A DNA stretch of 35,887 bases from Gammaproteobacteria bacterium (GTDB lineage: Bacteria > Pseudomonadota > Gammaproteobacteria > Steroidobacterales > Woeseiaceae), in the NCBI GenBank assembly GCA_029865385.1, contig JAOUGX010000030.1, positions 1 to 35,887 of the forward strand. The letters are read 5' to 3'. Position 1 is the stretch's first letter. Each line of letters opens with the position of its first letter. Shown one piece after another: positions 8,319 to 17,421 of the stretch. The position numbers and the translations under genes are program-made. A model generated the notes under the pieces. The model was not told where the DNA came from. It ran no database searches and saw only the letters and a list, made by a program, of their open reading frames with translations.

Positions 8319-8371
8319 GTAACGGCTAAGGGCCTCGAAAGAAGCCTGCGAGCTAATACCCGCCTGTCGCG

Positions 8372-8387
8372 GCAAGCGAACGCTTGC
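8372..8387 (+). promoter_or_regulatory. Hairpin in the infC-rpmI spacer
   Basis: A perfect 6-bp stem GCAAGC/GCTTGC with a GAAC tetraloop lies in the 100-nt spacer before rpmI. In E. coli, L20 represses rpmI and rplT through structures in this region. The hairpin is a candidate part of such a site, but the L20-binding features were not verified. Confidence 0.3.
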
Positions 8388-8418
8388 ACATGGCAAGGCT
8401 AGAAAATCGGAGACGACA

Positions 8419-8616
8419 ATGTCGAAAATGAAGACCAACCGGGGCGCTGCCAAGCGCTTCCGCCGGACGGGCAAGGGCGGCTTTAAGAGAGCCCAATCCC
8501 ATCTCAATCACATCCTGACGAAAAAGAAGTCGAAGCGTAAGCGTCAGCTGGGTCTTACCCAGCAGGTCGCGGATTGCGACGTCAAGAGCGTGCGTCGCAT
8601 GCTCCCTTACAGTTGA
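8419..8616 (+). CDS. rpmI: 50S ribosomal protein L35
   Basis: 65 residues, the normal length for bL35. Typical start [22 protein letters not shown], a highly basic middle ([14 protein letters not shown]), and the C-terminal [16 protein letters not shown] lies before the ATG. It sits between infC and rplT as in most bacteria. L35 is a small component of the large ribosomal subunit. Confidence 0.98.
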   Translation: MSKMKTNRGAAKRFRRTGKGGFKRAQSHLNHILTKKKSKRKRQLGLTQQVADCDVKSVRRMLPYS

Positions 8617-8628
8617 GGAGATTGAGCA

Positions 8629-10028
<1,400 letters not shown>

Positions 10029-10041
10029 GGGGATTCGTGCA

Positions 10042-12420
10042 GTGAAATTCCCAGAGAACTGGTTGCGCGAATGGGTAAACCCCGAACTCGATACGGCTGC
10101 ACTTGCGCACCAGCTGACCATGGCCGGACACGAAGTCGACGAAATCACCGTGCAGGGCGCAAACCTCGACGGCGTGGTCGTCGCGGAGGTCCTGTCGGTC
10201 ATACGTCATCCCGACGCGGACCGCCTGAGCGTGTGTCAGGTTACTTACGGTGAAGATGCGCCTGTCGAGGTGGTTTGCGGCGCTCCAAACGTCCGACAGG
10301 GAATGAAGGCAGCCTTTGCCGGGCCCGGCACAAGCTTGCCGAACGGAATGAAATTGCGGCGTTCGAAAATTCGTGGCGTCGTTTCCAACGGTATGTTGTG
10401 TTCGGCGATCGAACTGGGTCTGGGAGATGAATCTGACGGGATCATCGAGCTGCCTGCGGATGCACCGACCGGCAAGCCATTGACAAAATACCTGGCGCTG
10501 CCGGACGCGGTTCTCGATATCAACCTGACGCCCAACAGGGGTGACTGCTTCAGCGTTGCCGGCATTGCCCGGGACATTGCGGCGATGACCGGCGCGAAGC
10601 TGGTCAGCCCGGTGCTGCCTGCCGTCCCGGTTACCTCAGACACCTCCCACCCGGTGCGGATCGGCACGCCGTCTGCCTGCCCCCGATTCGCCGGTCGGGT
10701 GGTTCGCAATATCGACCCGAGTGCGACCAGCCCGTTGTGGATGATAGAGAGGCTGAGACGCGCCGGCCTTCGGGCAATTCATCCGGTTGTAGATATTACG
10801 AACTACGTGATGCTGGAGCTGGGCCAGCCTCTGCATGCTTATGATTTCGCGAAGCTGAACGGGGCGATTGAACCGCGATTTGCCAAGGCAGGCGAGATTC
10901 TGGTGTTGCTCGACGAGCGCGAAATCGAACTCCACGAAGAAACGTTGGTTATCAGCGATGATTCCGGCCCGATTGGCCTGGCTGGAATCATGGGCGGGCT
11001 CTCTACGGCAGTGTCGGATGAAACGCAGGATGTGTTTTTCGAAGCAGCGTTCTGGCCGCAAGACGTAATCTCCGGAAGGGCCCGACACTACAGTTTGCAC
11101 ACAGACGCGTCGATGCGTTTCGAGCGAGGAGTGGATCCAGGTATTCAGGCCCGGGCAGTGGACCGCGCAACGGGGCTTTTGTTGAGCATCGCCGGCGGTG
11201 CGGCAGGGCCATTGACCGATGTGCGTGACGAAAACCATTTGCCAGGCGTCCGGACAATCGAATTGCGACGTTCGCAACTTGCACGGTTGCTCGGTACCGA
11301 AATTCCGTCAGAAGACGTCGAGAAAATTCTCGACAGTCTGCAGATCGACGTCAAATCGAAGAGCGATGGCTGGTCGACACGGGTTCCCCGCTACCGCTTC
11401 GATCTGGCCATTGAGCACGATTTGATCGAGGAGATTGCGAGAATCCATGGCTACGACCGGATTCCAGAAAAAACGGAAACGGCGGCATTGCCACTGTCGG
11501 CCGTTTCCGAAAAGCACACCGATCTGGAACGGGTGGCCGACACACTGGTAGCCCGCGATTACCGCGAAGTCGTCACTTACAGCTTTGTCGATTCGAAGAC
11601 AGATCGGCTGGTCACCGGCCAGTTGTCCGAACTCGTTCTGGCAAACCCGATTTCATCGGAAATGGCTGTCATGCGCGGCAGTTTGTGGGGTGGGATGCTC
11701 GGCTCTGCCGCGATAAACCTCGCACGGCAACAGGAACGCGTCCGCGTTTTCGAGATCGGCAAATCCTTTCATGGCACTCTGGCAGAACCGGTTGAAATCC
11801 TGCGGGTTTCCGGGCTCGCTATTGGTGCAGTGCACGGAGAACAGTGGGGTAGCAAACCCCGTCCTGTTGATTTCTTTGACATAAAGTCAGACTTGATGGC
11901 GGTACTGCATCTGACCGGTAGCGCGCAGCATTTTACATTTGCGGCCCAGGAACATGCCGCACTTCAACCCGGACAATCGGCCGGCATCTGGCGAGACGGC
12001 GCGCTGGTCGGAATGATCGGCAAGTTGCATCCGGCAATCGCAAAGGAACTCGACATCCGCAAAGACGCGTTTCTTTTTGAACTCGATGCGGATGCGGCGT
12101 TTGCGGCAAGCATTGCAATAGCCGGGCCAATTTCCCGCTTTCCGTCGATCCGGCGTGATATTGCTGTAGTCGTCAAGGAGGAGGTTTTGGCCGCAGAGCT
12201 GCAACAGGCCGTTGCGGCCGCGGTGCCGGAATTGATTCGCGAGGTTAGAGTCTTTGATATCTATCGGGGCCAGGGCATAGAAGCCGGGCTAAAAAGCGTC
12301 GCTTTAGGCTTGATTTTGCAAGAAACATCCCGCACGCTTACCGACCAAGATGCGGACTCGGCAATGCAACAGGCAGTGCGCAAGTTGGAGCAGGAATTCG
12401 GCGCGGAACTAAGAGACTAA
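10042..12420 (+). CDS. pheT: Phenylalanyl-tRNA synthetase beta subunit
   Basis: 792 residues, typical for the bacterial beta chain. It starts at GTG with GAGGGGAT upstream, giving [14 protein letters not shown]. Domains in order: N-terminal tRNA-binding OB-fold (about 40-150, ending [20 protein letters not shown]), B3/B4 editing region (about 210-400, [11 protein letters not shown] and [22 protein letters not shown]), B5 (about 400-475), the inactive synthetase-like core, and the C-terminal ferredoxin-like anticodon-binding domain ([14 protein letters not shown]...SVALGLILQ). It supports tRNA binding and removes mischarged Tyr. It directly precedes ihfA. Confidence 0.98.
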   Translation: MKFPENWLREWVNPELDTAALAHQLTMAGHEVDEITVQGANLDGVVVAEVLSVIRHPDADRLSVCQVTYGEDAPVEVVCGAPNVRQGMKAAFAGPGTSLPNGMKLRRSKIRGVVSNGMLCSAIELGLGDESDGIIELPADAPTGKPLTKYLALPDAVLDINLTPNRGDCFSVAGIARDIAAMTGAKLVSPVLPAVPVTSDTSHPVRIGTPSACPRFAGRVVRNIDPSATSPLWMIERLRRAGLRAIHPVVDITNYVMLELGQPLHAYDFAKLNGAIEPRFAKAGEILVLLDEREIELHEETLVISDDSGPIGLAGIMGGLSTAVSDETQDVFFEAAFWPQDVISGRARHYSLHTDASMRFERGVDPGIQARAVDRATGLLLSIAGGAAGPLTDVRDENHLPGVRTIELRRSQLARLLGTEIPSEDVEKILDSLQIDVKSKSDGWSTRVPRYRFDLAIEHDLIEEIARIHGYDRIPEKTETAALPLSAVSEKHTDLERVADTLVARDYREVVTYSFVDSKTDRLVTGQLSELVLANPISSEMAVMRGSLWGGMLGSAAINLARQQERVRVFEIGKSFHGTLAEPVEILRVSGLAIGAVHGEQWGSKPRPVDFFDIKSDLMAVLHLTGSAQHFTFAAQEHAALQPGQSAGIWRDGALVGMIGKLHPAIAKELDIRKDAFLFELDADAAFAASIAIAGPISRFPSIRRDIAVVVKEEVLAAELQQAVAAAVPELIREVRVFDIYRGQGIEAGLKSVALGLILQETSRTLTDQDADSAMQQAVRKLEQEFGAELRD

Positions 12421-12425
12421 AAGAA

Positions 12426-12725
12426 ATGGCGCTTACCAAAGCAGATATGGCGGAATCCCTGTTTAACGAGCTTGGCCTTAACAAGCGCGAAGCGCGAGAA
12501 TTGGTGGATCTGTATTTTGAAGAGCTGCGAGCGTCGCTCGCAGTTGGGGAGCAGATTAAACTTTCCGGCTTCGGGAACTTTGATCTTCGGGACAAGAATC
12601 AACGACCGGGACGAAATCCAAAGACTGGTGAAGAAATTCCTATCACCGCAAGACGAGTTGTAACTTTCAGACCGGGACAAAAACTAAAAGCCCGAGTAGA
12701 GGCCTATGCTGGAACCGGGGAATAA
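12426..12725 (+). CDS. ihfA: Integration host factor alpha subunit
   Basis: 99 residues. It is half of the IHF heterodimer, which bends DNA sharply at specific sites for recombination, replication and transcription. Features: [18 protein letters not shown] start, [13 protein letters not shown], and the DNA-inserting arm with the conserved [14 protein letters not shown] Pro turn, then [13 protein letters not shown]. It follows pheT by 5 bp, the arrangement found in E. coli and Pseudomonas. The last 20 nt overlap the next gene. Confidence 0.98.
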   Translation: MALTKADMAESLFNELGLNKREARELVDLYFEELRASLAVGEQIKLSGFGNFDLRDKNQRPGRNPKTGEEIPITARRVVTFRPGQKLKARVEAYAGTGE

Positions 12726-13062
12726 CGACGAATTACCACCAATCCCAGGAAAACGCTATTTCACCATAGGTGAAGTCAGTGACCTGTGTGCTGTAAAGCC
12801 GCATGTGCTGCGCTATTGGGAGCAGGAGTTTCCTCAGCTGAAGCCGGTGAAGCGGCGCGGCAATCGCCGTTATTATCAGCGACAGGATGTGCTCATCATT
12901 CGTCAGATTCGTAGCCTACTTTACGACGACGGTTTTACCATCGGCGGCGCAAGGCAGCGCCTGACCGGTGACCAGGCCAAAACCGACGTCAGCCAGAGCC
13001 AGCAAATTATCAAGCAGTTGCGGCTGGAGCTCGAGCAGGTACTCAAAATCCTGCGCAGGTAG
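12706..13062 (+). CDS. MerR-family transcriptional regulator
   Basis: 118 residues. The N-terminal winged helix-turn-helix is clear ([27 protein letters not shown], then [19 protein letters not shown]), followed by a helix ending at about residue 85 and a short coiled coil ([18 protein letters not shown]). It has no Cys-based metal site and no large effector domain, so it is a short MerR-like protein. It overlaps the end of ihfA by 20 nt and is followed by tRNA-Pro. The same ihfA-merR-tRNA-Pro order occurs in Pseudomonas, where the protein is also uncharacterised. Its target is not evident. Confidence 0.92.
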   Translation: MLEPGNNDELPPIPGKRYFTIGEVSDLCAVKPHVLRYWEQEFPQLKPVKRRGNRRYYQRQDVLIIRQIRSLLYDDGFTIGGARQRLTGDQAKTDVSQSQQIIKQLRLELEQVLKILRR

Positions 13063-13119
13063 CCGTAGCAGGGTCCGGCCGTCGCCGGACATCGACCTGC
13101 GACGCCACAATCTTCCCGG

Positions 13120-13149
13120 TTGGAATGGGCCGCGAGATCAGCGTATCGT
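13120..13149 (+). promoter_or_regulatory. Possible promoter of tRNA-Pro
   Basis: TTGGAA (13120-13125), 18-bp spacer, TATCGT (13144-13149). The transcript start would be about 30 nt before the tRNA. Both boxes are only partial matches. Confidence 0.35.
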
Positions 13150-13185
13150 CGGCGTCCAGAATTTCTTCGTCCAAAGGCATACGGT

Positions 13186-13262
13186 CGGGGCGTAGCGCAG
13201 CCTGGTAGCGCACCACAATGGGGTTGTGGGGGTCGGGAGTTCGAATCTCCCCGCCCCGACCA
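13186..13262 (+). tRNA. tRNA-Pro (GGG)
   Basis: 77 nt with encoded CCA. Acceptor CGGGGCG pairs with CGCCCCG; the D-arm is AGCGCAGCCTGGTAGCGC; the anticodon stem CCACA/TGTGG encloses ATGGGGT, anticodon GGG; the T-arm is GGGAGTTCGAATCTCCC. It follows the merR-like gene. Confidence 0.97.
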
Positions 13263-13307
13263 TTTTTCAATTGGCGAGTCTGGCCGCAGACAAGGGCGGC
13301 TTCGGTT

Positions 13308-14579
13308 CTAAACGGGTCGCGCTTCCTGCCGTGCGCCTGACGGATTTCGATTCGCGGTCAGTTTTCTGTCCTCGATACCCAGCAGAATCGGCTCGGCCTT
13401 CTCCCGATAGATGTTTACCTTGGCGTTGTAAGCCGATCGGGTCAGACCGTGTTTGTCGCGAATGCTTAGCTTCCTGATATTGAATTCGCCGCTTTCCATG
13501 CGTTCGCCTGTCAGGTAGCACTTGATTGCCGAAACGCGTTCCCCGGACAGAATCAACCCGCTCAGCTTTGACAGGTTTCCTTGCGCGCGCTGCAGGAACG
13601 TTACGGCGTCCAGATTCAATTGCGACTCGGCAGGGTCGAGAGTCTGGCCATTCAGTTCGGCCATGAAGTCCCCAACCAGTATCTGGCCCGGCATGGCTGC
13701 TTCAATCATTCGCGCCAGTTCGATAGTTACGTCGCCGACGATGAAATCGTGAATGGTTGGATTCAAGCCTTCCGCCTGGTGAAATTCGTAGCAACTGCCG
13801 ACATGAAAGCACGCCCGAAGCCGCGGAACGGTTTTTGAAACGGACTTGCTCCTGGCGATCGCGTTGTCGGCAAGCACCAGGTGCATGAAATGGTACAGAT
13901 TTACGTTTGCTTCCAGGCCGTGGTCCCGATTCCAGATATAGAAACCGTCGCCACTCGACGATCGCGCAAAGTTAATTCCTACATCCAGCTCAAGCATTTT
14001 TGCGTGAGCTGAATTCAGCGAATAAGACAGGCTGTTCAATTGGGTCATCTGTTCGAACGGCGTCAACAACCCGAAACCCACGATATCGAACAGGGTCACC
14101 GCTCGACTGGCGACATAGTTGATGCCGTAGCGACGAATCATTTTTTCGATGATTTGCGTTTCTACCGGGTGGTTATCCAATGGCTGGCGAAGCGCAATGA
14201 ATTTCGGCTCAACCTGCAGCAGGCGCGCAACCTTTTGCATCTGCAGCAAGGTGAGCTGACGATTGCCCGAAATCAGTTCAGTTATGAAAGTTGCCGAAAC
14301 ACGCTGCGGTAGCCGGGAATCGCCTCCCGGGGCTGCCGTGTACTCGGCTATCGCGTAGTGCGGCACAACCAGGACCAGCATTCCGTCATCGAGTGGCGTC
14401 CAGCTGAGAATGCTGTTCTGCCCGAGGCACCATTCTTCATTGAGGCAGCGTTCGAGATGGACCAGGTTGCTGCGTTGCCGCAGGCCCATTTCGCTGGCAA
14501 GGCCAGCCAGCTGGTCCAGGTAGGGCGAATAATTGGCGATTCGCCGTATACCGGACTGCGAAAGTTCGTCATATTCCAT
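13308..14579 (-). CDS. Class III nucleotide-cyclase-like protein, probably degenerate
   Basis: 423 residues from the ATG at 14579 (MEYDELSQSG); a GTG at 14660 would add 27 residues. The N-terminal 140 residues are of unknown type. From about 155 the sequence resembles a class III adenylate/guanylate cyclase homology domain: VTLFDIVGFGLLTPFEQMTQLN has the first metal Asp (Asp165), SSGDGFYIWN holds the second (Asp211), and FIVGDVTIELARMIEAAMPGQILVGDF matches the late GD..N.AARL..PGQI block. In that block the transition-state Asn is replaced (ELARM), so catalysis is doubtful and a regulatory role is possible. The C-terminus (YNAKVNIYREKAEPIL) is of unknown type. No transmembrane segment is seen. 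It is convergent with tRNA-Pro and has its own promoter candidate. Confidence 0.75.
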   Translation of the reverse strand: MEYDELSQSGIRRIANYSPYLDQLAGLASEMGLRQRSNLVHLERCLNEEWCLGQNSILSWTPLDDGMLVLVVPHYAIAEYTAAPGGDSRLPQRVSATFITELISGNRQLTLLQMQKVARLLQVEPKFIALRQPLDNHPVETQIIEKMIRRYGINYVASRAVTLFDIVGFGLLTPFEQMTQLNSLSYSLNSAHAKMLELDVGINFARSSSGDGFYIWNRDHGLEANVNLYHFMHLVLADNAIARSKSVSKTVPRLRACFHVGSCYEFHQAEGLNPTIHDFIVGDVTIELARMIEAAMPGQILVGDFMAELNGQTLDPAESQLNLDAVTFLQRAQGNLSKLSGLILSGERVSAIKCYLTGERMESGEFNIRKLSIRDKHGLTRSAYNAKVNIYREKAEPILLGIEDRKLTANRNPSGARQEARPV

Positions 14580-14770
14580 GCGGTTCGCCTGGCTTGGTAG
14601 GACTGAGCAGGGTCGGATAGGGGCGCCGGGGTTACCACGGCTCGTGGTTTCCCGTCGCACGTTGCGACCAGATCAGGTGCTACAGCTTATATTCCCCAAC
14701 GAAGGACGGCATCCAGCAGTGCATCGCTATCGTCTTGGCAAATTAATCAACAATCCTGAACAGCGCAAGT

Positions 14771-14800
14771 ATTATCAGGAATCAACTGTAGCTTATTCAA
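14771..14800 (-). promoter_or_regulatory. Promoter for the cyclase-like gene
   Basis: On the - strand: TTGAAT (14800-14795), 18-bp spacer, GATAAT (14776-14771). TCCTGA and TCAGGA half-sites (about 14754-14780) form an inverted repeat overlapping the -10, a possible operator. The rest of 14580-14914 is AT-richer non-coding DNA in which I see no gene. Confidence 0.45.
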
Positions 14801-14914
14801 ATTTCAAAGAATGATGTTGTACGCAGAATCCGCTGTTTTACATAAGCTATGGATCGGGCTGGCAAGCAATAGGGCATTGCCTGCCAGCGTATTGAATGCA
14901 CGGGCAGGTGCCGA

Positions 14915-15904
14915 TTGACAGAAGACTTCCCCCGCATCGACGCCTTGCGGGCATTGCACAGCCGGCTTTCGGAATGGGTGGTCGAAACACCGATCTTGCG
15001 CTGTGCCGCGCTGGAACAGCGACTGGGTGGCGGCACGAAGGTGTACGCGAAACTCGAGTTTCTGCAGGGTACCGGGACTTTCAAGCTTCGCGGCGCGTTG
15101 TCGACAATGCTTGCGCTGTCGGCGGAACAGTTGAAACAGGGCGTAACTGCGGTAAGTGCGGGAAACCATGCTATTGCTGTTGCCTACGCCGCAGGCAAGC
15201 TGGGTACTTCCGCCAAGGTCGTCATGTTGAAGACCGCCAGCCCGAGCAGAATACGTGCATGCCAGGATTTCGGCGCAGAGGTCGTCCTGGCCGACGACGT
15301 ACATTCTGCTTTCGCACTGGCGCAGGGCATCCGGGACAGTGAAGACCGCTACCTTGTACATCCTTTCGAAGGGCCTCAGATTGCCGCCGGCACGGGCACG
15401 ATGGGGCTGGAATTGTGCAATCAGCTGGAGCACTTCGATTCCCTGGTCGTGCCCATCGGCGGCGGCGGACTCTGCGGCGGGCTTTCTTGTGCCGTCAAGC
15501 AGCTTCGACCGCATTGCGAGATTTTTGGCGTCGAACCCAGCGGAGCCGATTCGATGCATCGGAGCTTCGCCGCGGGCGCGCCGGCAAAAATCGACAAGGT
15601 CCGGACCATCGCCGACAGTCTGGGCGCACCCTATGCGTTGCCGTATTCCTACGCTCTCTGCAAGGCGTATGTCGACGCACTAGTAACAGTCGATGACGCT
15701 GCGCTCAAGCGTGCGATGGCATTGCTCTACCACAGCCTGAAGATCGCCGTTGAACCGGCTTGCGCTGCCAGTACGGCCGCCCTGCTTGGTCCATTGGCCG
15801 GTCGGCTTCGGGGGCGCAGTGTCGTGATCATTTTTTGCGGCAGCAACATTGATTGGGCGACGTTCGCGCGGGACGCTGACCTGGACGCGGCCATTGCTCA
15901 TTGA
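14915..15904 (+). CDS. PLP-dependent threonine/serine dehydratase-like enzyme
   Basis: 329 residues of the fold II PLP family. Motifs: WVVETPILRCAAL, the PLP lysine in GTGTFKLRGA (Lys57), the substrate loop VSAGNHAIAVAYAA, the phosphate-binding glycine loop PIGGGGLCGGL, and CGSN near the end. Threonine dehydratases of this size deaminate Thr or Ser to 2-oxoacids; serine racemase and hydroxyaspartate dehydratase share the motifs, so the substrate is not certain. There is no C-terminal ACT-like regulatory domain, so it is the catabolic/short form rather than the long IlvA. The start is a TTG with GGGCAGG about 6 nt upstream; no ATG fits. Its end overlaps the next gene by 11 nt, implying co-translation with an FAD-linked oxidase. 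Confidence 0.88.
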   Translation: MTEDFPRIDALRALHSRLSEWVVETPILRCAALEQRLGGGTKVYAKLEFLQGTGTFKLRGALSTMLALSAEQLKQGVTAVSAGNHAIAVAYAAGKLGTSAKVVMLKTASPSRIRACQDFGAEVVLADDVHSAFALAQGIRDSEDRYLVHPFEGPQIAAGTGTMGLELCNQLEHFDSLVVPIGGGGLCGGLSCAVKQLRPHCEIFGVEPSGADSMHRSFAAGAPAKIDKVRTIADSLGAPYALPYSYALCKAYVDALVTVDDAALKRAMALLYHSLKIAVEPACAASTAALLGPLAGRLRGRSVVIIFCGSNIDWATFARDADLDAAIAH

Positions 15905-17282
15905 AAAACTGAAATCGATTGTCGGCGTGGAAGGCTGGGTTGACGAGCCGGCCGTTCTTGAATCTCACCTGACCGAATGGCGGGGAGCCTACCGGGGAAA
16001 GACGCCCCTGATGGTCGTGCCCCGCACGACTTCGGAAGTCTCCGAACTGGTGCGCGCCTGCGCCGCTGAACGCACCGCGATTGTGCCACAGGGGGGTAAC
16101 ACGGGCCTATGCGGTGGGGCGATTCCGGATTCGAGCAATACGCAGATACTCTTGTCGCTGGCACGCCTCAACAGGATTCGGTCGGTCAGTCCGGACGACT
16201 ACTCGCTGGTCGCCGAAGCGGGCTGCGTCCTCGCGGACGTACAGAGCCAGGCACGTGAGATCAATCGCCTGTTTGCGTTGAGCCTGGCTGCCGAGGGCAG
16301 CTGCCAGATCGGGGGGAACATTTCGACCAACGCCGGCGGCACAAACGTGCTTCGATTCGGCACGGCGAGAGAGCAGGTGCTGGGTCTTGAAGTGGTGCTG
16401 GCCGATGGCAGCATCTGGGACGGAATCCGATCTCTGAGAAAGGACACGGCGGGTTACGATCTGAAGCAGCTTTTTATTGGCGCAGAAGGGACGCTCGGGA
16501 TCATCACTGCTGCGAGTCTGAGGCTCTTTCCGCTGCCGCGCGACTTGCATACCGCCATCATTGCCGTGGCAAGCCCCGGCGATGCCGTGGCGCTGCTCTC
16601 AGACCTTCGATCGCAGCTGTCGGATCAGATCCAGGCTTTCGAATTGATTTCCGATCGCGCATTGCGTTTCGTGATGCGTCACATTGCGGGAGTTCGTGCA
16701 CCCTTTGCGGAGAATCACCCCTGGTATGTCCTCATCGAAGGCAGCGTCCCTGGAGGGCAGAAAGGTTTTGACACCGTTCTGATGAACACGATGGACCGCG
16801 GCCTTGCGCTCAATGCGATAGTTGCTGGCAGCCTGCGGGAAGCAGACGAGTTCTGGCGGCTGCGTCATTCGATTTCGGAAGCGCAAAAGTCCGAGGGCGC
16901 CAGCCTCAAGCACGATGTTTCAGTCCCGGTCGGCAGAATCGGCGATTTCATCCGGAGTGCCGAGTCTGCAGTTCAAAAAGTATTGGCAGACGCCCGGGTT
17001 GTTGCATTCGGTCATGTAGGTGATGGCAACGTACACTTCAATATCAGTCAGCCAAAATCGCAGTCGCTCGAGCAATTCGGCGGGTACGCCGCAGCATTGA
17101 GTGATGCTGTGTATTCCGTGACTCTTGCATTCAACGGCAGCATCAGTGCCGAACACGGAATAGGCAAGGCCAAACGCGAGCTGCTGCGGAAAGTTCGCGG
17201 TGAAACCGAACTGTCGCTTATGCGGGCGGTCAAGCAGGCGCTGGATCCGGCCAACATCATGAATCCGGGAAAAGTCCTGTAA
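15894..17282 (+). CDS. FAD-binding oxidase, GlcD / D-2-hydroxyacid dehydrogenase type
   Basis: 462 residues from a TTG at 15894; an upstream TTG at 15849 would extend it further into the previous gene. VAO-type FAD domain: VVPRTTSEVSELVRACA, the FAD pyrophosphate loop PQGGNTGLCGG, CQIGGNISTNAGG, and GAEGTLGIITAASLRLFPLP. The C-terminal FAD-linked oxidase domain has GHVGDGNVHFN, a SAEHGIGKAK block and ALDPANIMNPGKVL. Homologues oxidise D-lactate, D-2-hydroxyglutarate or glycolate and pass electrons to quinone, ETF or a cytochrome. Which 2-hydroxyacid is used is not clear. It overlaps the dehydratase gene by 11 nt, so both are probably made together, possibly in a shared 2-oxo/2-hydroxyacid route (inferred). 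Confidence 0.9.
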   Translation: MLIEKLKSIVGVEGWVDEPAVLESHLTEWRGAYRGKTPLMVVPRTTSEVSELVRACAAERTAIVPQGGNTGLCGGAIPDSSNTQILLSLARLNRIRSVSPDDYSLVAEAGCVLADVQSQAREINRLFALSLAAEGSCQIGGNISTNAGGTNVLRFGTAREQVLGLEVVLADGSIWDGIRSLRKDTAGYDLKQLFIGAEGTLGIITAASLRLFPLPRDLHTAIIAVASPGDAVALLSDLRSQLSDQIQAFELISDRALRFVMRHIAGVRAPFAENHPWYVLIEGSVPGGQKGFDTVLMNTMDRGLALNAIVAGSLREADEFWRLRHSISEAQKSEGASLKHDVSVPVGRIGDFIRSAESAVQKVLADARVVAFGHVGDGNVHFNISQPKSQSLEQFGGYAAALSDAVYSVTLAFNGSISAEHGIGKAKRELLRKVRGETELSLMRAVKQALDPANIMNPGKVL

Positions 17283-17421
17283 TTTCTGCCACTTTGAAGG
17301 CATGACGCTCGGTTTTCTGACGACCAGTTCCCAGTGCCAGGCGCCCGGATGAGGCTAGAATCGTATTCTTTCCTTGCACCTCGTCGCCGAGGAAGCCAAA
17401 GATCAGGGCTCTTGTCCGGAA

